Assembly (NCBI GenBank): GCA_021521415.1
Contig: JAIQDT010005766.1
Location: 1 to 64,000 of the forward strand
DNA length: 64,000 nucleotides
Source of the DNA: Bidens hawaiensis
Taxonomy: Eukaryota > Streptophyta > Magnoliopsida > Asterales > Asteraceae
Direction of reading: 5' to 3'
Part shown: one piece after another, positions 36,559 to 48,013 of the stretch
Position numbering within the stretch: position 1 is the first letter of the stretch
Layout: every line of letters starts with the position of its first letter
Made by a program: the position numbers and the translations under genes
The notes under the pieces: generated by a model
Told to the model about the DNA's origin: nothing
What the model saw: only the letters and a program-made list of their open reading frames with translations
The model's database searches: none

Positions 36559-37424
36559 TTAGGGTTAGGCTCTTGTGTCATTGGATTATTGATCATCAAA
36601 TACTGTCTCTTAATTGGTTTTCATAAAACATAAATTGGTAAATAGGTAGATCGAGTTCAATTGTGTCAACTGAAGCTTCCGATTTGTTCCGGGTTTGTAT
36701 GTTCATCAAAGATAAGTATTTTGCATAATATGTCAATGTTCGGCTGAACTCTCGTGTTCGTTCTAGGTTAAGGTTTTGTTTAATTCTCCTTAAGACCAGA
36801 TTTATTGTGCTTCATGATAAGAACTTGATTGAGTTTATTGCTTTTATCTTGTTCAATTATTGCTTGGTTGTTTAAACAATTTGTGTTTTTGATTATTAAT
36901 TAATACATCACTTGTTTGGTTTTGTTAATCAACACTTAGGGTTAGGCTCTTGTGTCATTGGACTATTGATCATCAAATATTGTCTCTTAATTGGTTTTCA
37001 TAAAACATAAATTGGTAAATAGGTAGATCGAGTTCAATTGTGTCAACTGAAGCTTCCGATTTGTTCCGGGTTTGTATGTTCATCAAAGATAAGTATTGTG
37101 CATAATATGTCAATGTTCGGCTGAACTCTCGTGTTCATTCTAGGTTAAGGTTTTGTGTAATTCTCCTTAAGACCAGATTTATTGTGCTTCATGATAAGAA
37201 CTTGATTGAGTTTATTGCTTTTATCTTGTTCAATTATTGCTTGGATGTTTAAACAATTTGTGTTTTTAATTATTAATTAATACATCACTTGTTTGGTTTT
37301 GTTAATCAACACATAGGGTTAGGCTCTTGTGTCATTGGACTATTGATCATCAAATACTATCTCTTAATTGGTTTTCATAAAACATAAATTGGTAAATAGG
37401 TAGATCGAGTTCAATTGTGTCAAT

Positions 37425-38152
37425 ATTTCGGTTAGGGTATCGCTTGTCATCACAATCAAACTAATAGGTCTAGTAATTATTGTGCAATCAAGACAAGTGA
37501 ATATGGGATTAAGTTGAAGAACACATTACCCGAACCTAGAATGAATACCTTTAATTAATATTGTTTACAAATTTTTAAAAGTAATCTTTTTAGTTTTAAT
37601 TAAATCTTATTAAAAACCGCTTGACACCGTCTATCCGCCTTAGTCAATTAATTAATTTGTTAAAATTATAAAATAGTAAATTAGCACTTTCTTTGAGTTC
37701 CTATGGAGACGACCTTACTTACCCGTACTAGTATAGGTATTTAAGTTAATAAAATCAATTGTTTGAGTAGACCGCTACAGCCTACGTCAACCGCCCCACA
37801 CTAGTCCTTATACCCAAAGACCCACCTACCCTCGAGAAGACAAGCATCGCGGGCAACATTTTTTCTTTCTTTTCGCATTTATTATTTTTGTCTTTGTTTG
37901 AATAATGTCTCCATATACTCTAAAATTTCAATGATATTAATGGATTTATGTTACATCTGATTGATCTAATTTACTATTCTCACAACGCACGACACGCATT
38001 GCATACGTTTTCTATAAAATAAGATTTAGTTAACTCTTGAATTGATTCAATCTAACGGTCCATGACCGATTATCTTTGAATGGATTCGTTTACTTAAAAA
38101 CCGGGGGCTATGCTTATAGCTATCTAATATAAGTCACGTGTACATGGTAAAC
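37425..38152 (+). other. 3' tail of copy B
   Basis: Non-coding and collinear with copy A (25432-26003 plus 27966-28112). No 3' LTR follows. The last shared bases are ACATGGTAAA. Confidence 0.7.
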
Positions 38153-38560
38153 GTTTGTGTAATTGTGTGTTGGTTCTGCTGCGCCACTTAATCCTAGCAC
38201 GTTCGGCCAGACCTGTTATGCCAAGTTAGCTCAATTGACTCGTAAGTTTATGCCATCAATCAGCCCGGCTAAATGGATTCCAGGAAGTCGCTCGACTCAA
38301 TCAGCTCGAAGGGGTCGATGAATTTTAAAATGTTGTGAATTTGAGGATCGAGGGTAGGGGTGCTCACAGTTTGGTTTAAACGTGAAGCCGTCCAAACCCG
38401 TCATTGTATTATTAACCGAAAAATCATGGTTTTAAACTAAACTGTAAACACGGGAAGCGAGTAAGAGTAAATAACACGGTAGCTCCGTTGGGTATGTTGA
38501 AATTTCACTTTCTTCCCATAAATTACTACTCATGACCTGACTGTTCGAAGCAAGCATCAA
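38153..38560. other. upstream region of the methyltransferase gene
   Basis: No ORF is supported. A GGTGCTCACAGTTTGGTTTAAAC-type stretch (about 38350-38450) resembles plant hAT-MITE debris. No clear TATA box is seen. The stretch at about 38494-38526 is repeated at about 28171-28203. Confidence 0.4.
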
Positions 38561-41500
38561 ATGCAAGCTCTCATCTGTTGTAGCCCTCGTTTGGCAGTCG
38601 TTGTCAACCGGAAAACCTTCTCCAGCCTCCGAGCATTCTCATCCAACCAGTCTCGTGGTGGCCTCCCTCGGTTCTTCTCAGACGTCCTCCAAGGCAAGTA
38701 CCTCTAATCACACTCAGAGTGAATCTGGTCCGTTAATTATTTGTTTGTTGGATAGTTTAGGGTTCCAGTGTTCGCGTGCAAGGGGATGAGTTCTGGCACA
38801 TGACTAAAGTCCTAAGGTTGAACACAGATGACAGGTAGGAATTTATCTATGCTTTTGCTTTAAGCTTTGATAGATGAGGTATTACCATTTGTCTATTTTG
38901 GGAGGGGTTCAAGTGCATCCTTATATTTCTATAAATAGCTAATAGGGAGGGGGGAATATGTTTATGTGTAAGATGGCATTGCCAACTAGGCCCGGGAATC
39001 CATTGTAAGTTTGTAACTTTTCTATACGTTTTCATTAATACTATCGTTTGGTTCTTTGTTTGCCTTATTCTATTCTCTAATCTCAATTAACCACAATCAT
39101 AATCTATCAAACCCTATCACCAAACCAACTGTTTTTCTTGTTCGGACGTCCTTAAAATTGTAATAACCATGCAAAATTGACAATGTAAGGTGGTTGTTAT
39201 TTGAGATAAGACAAATGAATATAATCGAAGATAAGACAACCAAAACTAAGTCCAAGCTTAGAGTATCAGTAAGGTTAGAAGTTAGAACTACTCTTCCTGA
39301 TCAATTGAGTGGAGTTGCCATACACAGACTTTTATGTTGAAGCATGGTAGGTTTGAGATCACTTACAATCAAAAGTTATATGGTATACTTAGCCTGCCTA
39401 GAAATATTTAATGCCTTATGAATTACGATTGGGGATTAGATAATTCAAGAACCAACTTACCTCTGATACCATTTTCTTTATGTTGAACAAGATGATGCAA
39501 CTCTGTTGGATCTTGGATGGGCGGTTCTGTATGAACATTTTATGGATTGTGTTGCTTGTCTGCTTATAAAGGATGTTGGTACCTAAAGAAAACTAATCAT
39601 TCATTGGGCTGTTATGGAGTCCAAAGTGCTTATTAGAGCATACATTCATGTGGATGTTTAGTATGTGAATGAGTAAAAGTTATGCCAATTTTGTTCTAGA
39701 ATAAAGTTATTTGTTTTGGTTGTCAAATGCTTGAGTTCTTTAACCAAAGCCATATTAGCCGTCACTACTCATCTTCTATATGATACCAATAAACTAAGCC
39801 TGGCAAAACTGTCGGGTCTGGTTGGGTAGAGTGTTGATGCAGGTTCAATTTGGTTCGGGTAAAAACGGGTCTAAGCAAAACAGGTTTGGGTCAAAATGGG
39901 TTTTAAACTAATTTGGGTCAAAACGGGTTCTAACCAAAATAGGTTTGTGTCAAAACGAGCCACTTTTGAAAAGAAAATCAAATTACTTGTTAATTATTAC
40001 TTTTTTTGGTCCTTTCGTTTTCCATAAACAATCAATTTAATAAATATGTAAAAATTTGAAATTTGATGTGAACACGAGCAATTCTTGTTCATGTTCGTCC
40101 GTTAACTGAACAAACGAACAAAATCGAACACTTAAACAAACGATTTTTGTTTTGTTTTTGTAATTGTGTTCATTTGTTAAGAATATGACGGTGTTTGTGT
40201 TTGCTTATGTTTGTTTGTTTATATCTTAATATAACATAAACGAACTTAAATGAACAAACATACACAAACTTAAACAAACAAATATAAACTAACTTAAAAA
40301 CACGCAAACATAAACAAACTTAAATGAGTGAATAAACAATTTGTAATATGAGATTTGTCTTTTGTGTATAATGTGCTTTCCTTTTATTTGCCCAACTTGC
40401 TCAATTTACAGCCCGTCCTGACCCATTACAAAGTTATCTTTTACAAGTCTCGACCCATTTTAACCTGTGGGGAATGAAACCATGATCCAAAATTGCCCAT
40501 ACAAATAAAAGGACCATTTGGGATATTTTCAACCCTCTTGGGCTGGAATTTACAAGGAATACAATAAACCAAACTCTATGATAGTATGATGACTTCATGA
40601 CAATAGAGAACTTTATTTATTAGTTATTTTACAGTTAGAAGTTGTCCTGTGAGTCAGAAATCTTAGGTGATGGAATATTTCTTAATGCACGCTTATAATG
40701 GAAGGTTAAACTGATATTCGCTTCTGTCTGTTATTAAATGTAGAAATAATGATAAATTTTGTGCAAAGTACATGCATACATGTTTCTGTACTTTGTTGTG
40801 AGGTAGCACTTAGTTTCTTCAATATGTAGTTACTTTGTTTATTACCATTTACACTTGTTTGACTTGTATTTTCTTATCATTATTTATATCCATGCAAGGG
40901 TAGAGCTTTTTAATGGAAAAGGCGGTCTGGTTGAAGGGTCAATAGAGAGGATTGACCGCACTGGAGCGGATATTATTGCACTTGAGAATCCAAAACTAGT
41001 ATCAACCAATACAACCCAATGGCACGTGTATGCAGCATTTGGTTAGCTTTCCACAGTCCAGGCAGTGAATGAGTGAATATACTAAAAGTTTAATGTATTC
41101 TTAAACTGTGTTTGCGAGTGAAGTTAAACTTCCATGACATATGGTTGTGTCTATGTAGGTACCCTGAAGGGCGGTCGATCTGACTGGCTTTTAGAGAAAT
41201 GCACGGTATGTGTTAACTAATTTACTAGCAGTGGCAATTTTGACTCATTTACCTAGATATAAGTTTCATTTTGTTATAATAAGAAGCTAATATATATTAT
41301 TTTGTAATATTAGGAGCTTGGAGCTAGCAGTGTAACGCCATTATTGACTGAACGTTCTCCTTCAATATCTGAGAATCGAGTGGATAGATTGCAACGAGTA
41401 ATATTGGCTGCGGCTAAACAATGTAAAGTGTCATTTGTTTTTGTGAAAACCACACCAAAAACCAAAAATTCGTATTCTGAGTTTTTGAAAACCGTTCGTT

Positions 41501-42241
41501 TTAGTTTTCCCTGTTTTCAGATTGGATTTGGTTTTACCATTTGGGCTTGAAATTTTTGGACTGAAAAAAGATTGGTCCAAGATAACAAATTTGGGTCTTT
41601 TTTAATTATGATTAATTAATCATTATACATTTGGGCTAAAATATATGGATTACACAATTTATTAAATTCTTACAAGTTACTTAACATTCAAAATCATAAA
41701 ATGAAAATTCATAAATTTGGTTATGTTCGGTTTTTTGGTTTTAATTACATGGAAAACCAAAATAGAACTGAAAATTCGGTTTTTATGAAAAAGTAAAACC
41801 AAACCGTCGGTTTATGTTTGGGTTAGGTTATTTCAGTTACTGATTGGTTTTTTCGGTTTCATGCACACCCATATTTAGCTCATTATATATTCATAACTTA
41901 ACTCATGTTTTAGGTCAACGGCTGCATGAAATGGCTTTGAACCCTCCTTTAAAAGTTAGCGACCTCTTACCTATTGTAAGTCACTTGTATCACGTTATGT
42001 CTCGTACCCGTCAAACAAAAAAATAATAAAAAGTATACAGTTATTTCGTTTCTAAAATGGTTTAACAAGTCGTTTATTTCTTTGTTATGACACTTGTGTT
42101 TCCACTTTGTCATTCCTTCAGGTTTCACAAACAAAACTATCTTTTCTTGCTGCAGCCGAGTCTACACCGGTTTTAAACACATTGGCTCAGTCTCAAAGCG
42201 AGCCAGTCGGATCAATTATAATTGGACCTGAAGGCGGTTAG

Positions 42242-42282
<41 letters not shown>

Positions 42283-42975
42283 GTTCTTGCCCGTTACTAG
42301 GGGTGTGAACGAGTTGAGCTCAAGCCTGCGTAGGCTCGAACTTGGCTCATTTAACTTACGAGAGCTCGGGCTCGGCTCGTTTATCATTTATTAAATAATT
42401 TATAATTATGTATATATGTTTATAATTTTAGATTGTGTGTGTAAAATAATATATATTATTTAATTATTTTTATCAGAGTTATATATGTAATAATAATTAT
42501 CATACAAACTTATATATAACAAATTAAATAAAAACTATATAAATAACAGGCTTGTTTTGGCTCGCAAGTCTGCTCGAAATCTATAAGTGAAGCTCAAGCT
42601 TGTTTATTAAACAAGCTTAATTTTAGGCCCGAGCTTGTTTAAGCTCGGCTCAATTTGAGCTTTTAGCGAGCCGATTCAATTAGCTCACAAGCGGCTTGGC
42701 TCGTTTGTATTTTGTACCCTACTCGTTACACAACTGCCAACTGGTCTGACCGGTTCATTTTGCAACAGTAGTTATGGTTTGAAGCAATATTATTATGTTA
42801 CATCTGCGGGTTTATTATTCCAGATTTCACTGAAGCCGAAGTAAGGTCGATAGTAGAAGCCGGAGCAACAGCGGTTGGGCTCGGGCCACACCGCCTTCGA
42901 GTTGAAACCGCAACAATCGCGCTACTGTCAACAGCGATGCTATGGTCCGATTCTCGGGGATTGTCTGATAATTAA
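38561..42975 (+). CDS. RsmE-type 16S rRNA (uracil-N3)-methyltransferase, eight exons
   Basis: Proposed exons: 38561-38697, 38769-38834, 40899-41041, 41159-41205, 41314-41422, 41914-41975, 42122-42236 and 42824-42975. All introns are GT-AG and the joined length is 831 nt, giving 276 residues without a stop. RsmE enzymes use S-adenosylmethionine to methylate N3 of the uridine equivalent to U1498 of bacterial 16S rRNA. They belong to the SPOUT trefoil-knot superfamily. Visible motifs are RGGLPRFFSDV (about 32-42), GDEFWHMTKVLRL (about 51-63), VELFNGKGG in exon 3, LKGGRSDWLLEKCTELGA across exons 4-5, the knot motif IIIGPEGDFTEAEV (about 220-233) and GLGPHRLRVETATIA (245-259). The Ser/Arg/Val-rich first 30 residues look like an organelle-targeting peptide, so a chloroplast or mitochondrial ribosome is the likely target (inference). 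The start is the only ATG that keeps the exon 1 frame; exon 1/2 splice choice rests on frame and family fit. Confidence 0.93.
39790..40440. repeat. degenerate TE debris in intron 2 of the methyltransferase gene
   Basis: It holds repeats of GGGTCAAAACGGGTT-type units (about 39830-39960), then AAACAAACGAACAAA-type units and their complements (about 40080-40320), and ends with CGACCCATTTTAACC near 40450. This layout is common in plant hAT-like non-autonomous elements, possibly two nested. No clean ends or duplication could be set. Confidence 0.5.
42242..42282. repeat. (CT)n(CA)n microsatellite at the intron 7 donor
   Basis: About 12 CT units followed by about 8 CA units, starting within six bases of the exon 7 splice donor. 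Confidence 0.95.
42298..42721. mobile_element. hAT-like MITE in intron 7, 424 bp
   Basis: It starts TAGGGGTGTGAACGAG and ends GTACCCTA, with TAGGG/CCCTA termini typical of hAT elements. It is flanked by CCCGTTAC (42290-42297) and CTCGTTAC (42722-42729), an 8-bp duplication with one mismatch. The interior carries GCTCGGCTCG-type subterminal units in both orientations. No ORF is present. It accounts for most of the 587-bp intron. Confidence 0.85.
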
Positions 42976-44944
42976 TAATATTCTTTAGGTATATCTTTTA
43001 AATTTTTATTGATTATATAAATTTGCAAGATTATTGACCAGAAGGATGTAGAGCCGACCACATATGAAGTCATGACCGTTGACTGAATGTCTTTGTAACG
43101 TACATGTTATGTAACCCTGTTTGACTTCTGGGGCAATATCTTTTCTTGGTTAAGACTAGAATTTTTGAAACCGGTTTCTCACTTATTCAAGTTTAATTTT
43201 CAATAAATAAACAGTCTTTATTGGCTGCTTCTGTTTAATTTCAAATAAGCAATAAAGATTACTATTATTATATGCCACAAGGGATCGAAAGATGACACTT
43301 TTGGTCCCTATACTGTTTTAAGTTTGCTCACAATTTATGTCGTTTGAATATCGTTAGCAATAACATGCTATCAAGTGTATGCTGATGGCTTGCTTAAATC
43401 TACTTCGACGAACTAAACACTTACTGACTCTGACTCAGAGTCTCTTAAATATTCATACGTCTTACTGATTTGGCATTTACCAGTGCAGAGGTTGCCAAAC
43501 AGCTCCCCAAGTGAGCTTCAAAAGACTCAACTTGGGTTGTGTTCGGCTTGATTTATGCCTTTAACCATGCGATCTCTAGTAACTTATAATTATATAATTA
43601 GTTTGCCATCACTACTTTGATGGGGTGGTCAGGGAGGGTTTTCCTCAAGCCTCCCTAGAAAGGTCAAGGATGGATTCTAAGTCCTGAAAGGGGGAATTTT
43701 GAAGTATCACTTACAGGATTACGAGCGTTTGCCATTCATAGAAAAAAAACATATAACCAGCTTGACTCGTCTAGTCATCTATGGTCCGTCGAATTATGAA
43801 GGAAGCTTTGGTCAACGCATGCTGTTATTGGGAAGGGGCATGCATATATTACAAAATCCTTTATGAAGCCCCATGCCTCAAAGCTGCATAACAATTGCAC
43901 ATGGAGAATTTAATACAAGTACTATCAGTGATACTTTTCATCTAAAACCTTAATTACTCTTTTAGTACTATTTTTTGAAAGCACGCATAACACGTTACTC
44001 ACCTCGAGGTTCCAAATTTTATATTTTAGTTGAATTTACATTTCATATGTATATTTTACTACTCTCTATAACTTGCTGTCATAAAAAGTCAAATTTACTT
44101 TAGTTGATCATAGTCGAATACTATATTTTGAATCATAAGTATCATAAATTTATTAGATTTCCTACAACAAACCCTAAATTGGAATCTCCAAACCCCTAAA
44201 TCAAATCTATGCACGTTTCCAATTGTGTTCAAACTCCTAAGTCAAAACTAATGCTTGATTTCTGATTGTGTTCAAACACATTTGTTGAAAGCGAGGAGCC
44301 ATGATGGTCGAATGATGGCACACCCAAATGCAGTAGTATGTGTTCACAGGGGCAGTTACTCATATATTATCTTATTAGATTATGTGTAGCTACGCACTTT
44401 TGGGGATGTCAAAAGATTGTTGTGTCAAACTTTATCGCTTCAAAAACCGTTGCGTGGGTGCTAACAGGTGGCACACATAGGGTTTTGTCAAAGCTTTAGC
44501 ATAAGTGAGGGATGTGAGAGATAAGAGATGGGGTCCATCCTAATCAACCAATCACACATTTTTATTTTTGTTCTATAATTTATTTTTTTAGTAAAGATCA
44601 ATACACTAGAGTCAAAGGGTGATTTTGTTAAAGTCTCAATGTCTATGTGGCAGTGACGTAATCCTTTAACATATTCTACATGTTAAAACCACTACAAATA
44701 GCCTTATATAAACTAAACACCAACTTCATTACCCCTAATTTAATTCATTTTGCATCTAAACATTGTTTTAAGGCCAAATCCATTGTTTTAAGGCCTTGGG
44801 TAGTTGTGTTGCCCTTGCTGTTACATAATCGTCTGCTATGAAATTTGTGTTTAATAGTTTTAAGTCTAAATATGCTATAAGTTTGGAAATGATTGTTTGT
44901 GTGTAATCTTTATCATCTCAATATTCACTGTTTTTAACTACCAA
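42976..44944. other. intergenic DNA downstream of the methyltransferase gene
   Basis: No ORF is supported. An AATAAA at 43202-43207 (226 bp past the stop) could serve as the poly(A) signal of the methyltransferase gene. The rest is AT-rich unique sequence. Confidence 0.45.
43202..43207 (+). terminator. candidate poly(A) signal of the methyltransferase gene
   Basis: AATAAA, 226 bp downstream of the TAA stop. Plant signals are loose, so this is only a candidate. Confidence 0.3.
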
Positions 44945-45140
44945 CTAATAAAGCCCGGCTACCAGGGGTAACCCAATGGCAAAAAATGGGTCCATACGTC
45001 CGTGATGAAAACCTGCTGCTTGAAAGCCTATTGCGATAAAACTAGTTGAGATTGAATTCGAACTTGAGACTTTGCGGTCTTCGTTGATGTTGCTACTTCT
45101 CTCCAGTGCCATCCAATGCCAATTGGCATTGGCTATCTCA
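44945..45140 (-). mobile_element. possible SINE
   Basis: On the minus strand, a GGCATTGGATGGCACTGG stretch (A-box-like) is followed about 45 bases on by CAAGTTCGAATTC (B-box-like), then GGGTTACCCCTGGTAGCC near the end. The order fits a tRNA-derived SINE. No target duplication was resolved. Confidence 0.4.
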
Positions 45141-45186
45141 ATCGTTATTAATAACTCTGGCTCAAAGTAAACATAAATATATATAA

Positions 45187-45774
45187 GAGCATTCTCAGTC
45201 CATTCCATATATTTTATCCTATAATTTAACAAAAAAACACCATTCCATAAATTTATCTAGCATTTTTCAAAAATCTATCACATTCTATTCCCTATTCATA
45301 TCCATAAATTCTTTTTTTTCTTTTTTGTCTTGTTATATAGGATATGGTGATGGTGATTGGGAGATAGTTGATATATTATATGGTATGGATCAAAAGTAAG
45401 TCCCTATATTTAGGTTTTTACTTAAGTTGTCATATAACCACATGGTAACACCACCCCACCTTATGTGGGCAAAGTGCATGGCTTCATTCTATGACAAAGG
45501 TTTGCCACACAAAATTGATTCATGTTGACCATTGAATAATTAAAATGAATTAATAAAGTTTTAGGATACTTATGGGTAGGTGTTTCCAGTAACTTTGTGG
45601 TTTGTGGGTAATTAAAGGTAGAAATGAGGTGGCAGTACATGATTGACTGACACATGGGTAATACCCATGAGTGCCTCTTCCCATAAGGAATGGATTGGAG
45701 AGGTGATTTTAATGGTTTTCTTAAAATTTACTCTAAATTATATGGGTTTTACAATTTCAGGGCTGGGAATGCTC
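45187..45774. mobile_element. Tourist-like (PIF/Harbinger) MITE, 588 bp
   Basis: Terminal inverted repeats are GAGCATTCTCAGTCC on the left and GGGCTGGGAATGCTC on the right, with two mismatches over 15 bp. The 3-bp duplication is TAA (45184-45186 and 45775-45777). TAA or TTA duplications with GAGCAT-type ends are typical of Harbinger MITEs. There is no transposase ORF. Confidence 0.8.
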
Positions 45775-45801
45775 TAATTGATAAACTAGTATAATATAAC
45801 A

Positions 45802-45947
45802 GGGAAAGTTAACGTAGAAATGAAATTAACGTGCTAAACATGATAATCAAATAGAATAATTACGTAATTACTCTACTTGTGTATATAATTACTCTACTTG
45901 ATTATCACGTTTAGCACATTAATTTCTTTTGTATTTGATCCAAACCC
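45802..45947. mobile_element. short foldback MITE, 146 bp, 11-bp duplication
   Basis: The element is mostly one imperfect inverted repeat: GAAATTAACGTGCTAAAC near 45822 pairs with GTTTAGCACATTAATTTC near 45909. Its ends are GGG and CCC. The flanking direct repeat ATAATATAACA (45791-45801 and 45948-45958) is perfect over 11 bp. The duplication length favours a Mutator-like origin. Confidence 0.8.
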
Positions 45948-45958
45948 ATAATATAACA

Positions 45959-47690
45959 TCATTCTTCTCAAGGATCTAAATATGTGAAAATAATATTGGC
46001 TGATAAAAATGTAATTGAATTCAATTGTTACTAATTATATGACTAAAGCTATTAATTTAATACATGATGTATGGATGTATATTATGAAATACGATAAAAT
46101 GAATCCCCTATTGATATATAATTAAAAACGTATTATTTAATCATATTAAAAAGAATAACAGCATTGTAAACAACCTGTTCCAATCTTTGAGTATTATGTT
46201 AATATATACGTTATTAGTTAATTGCGGCATTTACACTCATTTAATTAATATTAATTTAATATACAAGTATAGTAATAAACTAATAATGTGAAAATAATAT
46301 TAATATATATTTTTAAGGTGCTGGTTAGTATTAAAAGACATTTATGAAGTATAAAAAGGAATTTGGCGTAAAACTAGAGATTTTGAAACTAATCTAATGC
46401 TATAACACCAAGACCAACAATTTACAATACTATATTAAAAGATATGGTAATCAACAATGTTGCATCACGTGCGTTGTTAAGGGGCAAGTCCCTTGCGAGC
46501 GCCTCCAAAACTAGGACTGATAAATTGTGTCTTATCGTGTTTAACAGGTTAAAGACGACGCGATTAATACAAGTATTAAACATGAATATGACTTGTTTAA
46601 CACTTGGCTTTGGTGGTTTGAGTATGACAGTTATATGTTTTATGTATCAAGAAGAAGAGATGATGAACCATTGCATTCTAATTTTAATTATTTGTAAATA
46701 GTATAAAATTGCATAGTGTACCCTTTTGCTAAACATGTAGGACGAGATATGAGATCAAGATAACATCTTTTATTATTTATTTGAATTTCAAATTATTAGT
46801 TTATCTTTTTCTTATTTAGTATAAATACAGTTATTAGGATTCTTACTTAGTCAGATAATTATGTTTGATTAAAGAATTGTAAGCTTGAAGCTTGCCGACC
46901 GAAGCTTTTGGTTCGGGTTATTTGAATAAAATCATATTTGTTCTTAAGTCATTTGATTGCTAATCGAAACTACATCAATGTCTTATTGTGTACTAAATAG
47001 GTATTTAAATTCTAGCCCTATCTAAAATTGTCTTGGACCGGCATGATCTTGAACACATATGTAACCAACAATCAGTTTAAAACTTTTAAAACTAGTAAAA
47101 TATGCAAGGTTATCGTAGTGTTGTAATGCTTTTTTTGCACAAGTTTATATTAGTGTGTCACATAAACGTTGCATCCAAACCTTTAAAACCACATAAAAAG
47201 ACTACAAGGTTATTTGCAATCTTGCAATTGGTTTTGACACACGCTTATTACAGTTTGTAAAAATATGTATCCAATTCTACAAGTTTGAAGCTCCGTTGCA
47301 ATGTGTTGGATGCAATATTATAGTATTTTTTAGCACACAAATAATGCATATCTAATACCCTACATCAATGCATCCAACTTCTTAGGTTCGAGTCACTCTT
47401 ATCATAGTACGTCCAAGTATACAAGTTTTTCCTTTTAAAAAATATGTTAATTCTTTTTAACAGGGTCCGACAAAAAAATAATATGAAATGTGAGACCGGT
47501 GACATCAATCTCCTAGGATGAGTTTGTTCTTGACAAACTTAAAAAAAATATGAGATTAATAAAATCCATTTTTTTCGTTAAAAAAAGAATGACATGTGAG
47601 ATTTTAGCAATAATACAAGGACCTAAAGTCACATTTCAAATTAATCATATTCAAATATAATAAACAAAATAAATGCAATCAGGTACGCAA
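45959..47690. other. intergenic AT-rich DNA
   Basis: Only weak ORFs are present, such as 46444-46701, which lacks recognisable domains. No repeat or RNA gene is called. Confidence 0.45.
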
Positions 47691-47697
47691 CCGATTC

Positions 47698-47706
47698 CAT
47701 AAATAG
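47698..47706 (+). promoter_or_regulatory. TATA-like box of the small gene
   Basis: CATAAATAG lies about 107 bp before the ATG at 47813 and is followed by a C/T-rich leader. Confidence 0.4.
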
Positions 47707-47812
47707 CTACAAAAACCATTAAAAGCTCTACTGACTCACACTTGGTTGTTAAAAGTCTCCTCCATCTTCGCTCTTCATAACTCTCTATGCAATATTTCTC
47801 TTCATAACACCA

Positions 47813-48013
47813 ATGACAAATCAGCTTGAGAATTTGTTCCAAACGATCAAATCAAAGGTGAAAGCGTTGAAAGGAAAGAAAGCCAAGAAGGTTTACGTGA
47901 AGATGGACAAGACCAACAGTGTTCGGGTTGAGATCAGGAGCCGAAAAGCTCGGAAACTTATTGATAAAACTCTTCAGGCTGCTGATCATCCCGGCAAGCG
48001 GCCTGTTACTTGA
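47813..48013 (+). CDS. small basic conserved-looking protein, 66 residues
   Basis: The frame reads MTNQLENLFQTIKSKVKALK, then a Lys cluster (KGKKAKK), then VYVKMDKTNSVRVEIRSRKA, and ends LQAADHPGKRPVT. Composition is strongly Lys/Arg-rich with a short amphipathic N-terminal helix, no transmembrane segment and no known catalytic motif. It looks coding: it stays open through a GC-balanced stretch within AT-rich flanks, has a TATA-like box and CT-rich leader upstream, and ends in TGA followed by T-rich sequence. I believe similar short proteins exist in other plants but cannot name the family. It is a single exon with no visible partner genes. Confidence 0.7.
   Translation: MTNQLENLFQTIKSKVKALKGKKAKKVYVKMDKTNSVRVEIRSRKARKLIDKTLQAADHPGKRPVT

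Larger units (their letters stand above)
34533..37424 (+). repeat. tandem array of five units of 355-377 bp in copy B
   Basis: Units start with TGAAGCTTCCGATTTGTTCC at 34533, 34888, 35243, 36671 and 37048. Two are 355 bp and three are about 377 bp, differing by a block with TTATCTTGTTCAATTATT. Unit 3 is interrupted by a solo LTR. Copy A has a single unit. Confidence 0.95.

Noticed and set aside
38694..38768. A GC-AG intron 1 (AAG/GCAAGT) for the methyltransferase gene
   Set aside because: That donor puts exon 2 out of frame. The nearby GT donor at 38698 keeps the frame and gives the family-like residues at the junction.
46444..46701. 85-codon ORF with an ATG start
   Set aside because: No domain, no promoter-like context and AT-rich codons. 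Best treated as chance.
47461..47640. Possible tRNA or snoRNA in the AT-rich intergenic stretch
   Set aside because: No cloverleaf, A/B boxes or C/D boxes could be found.
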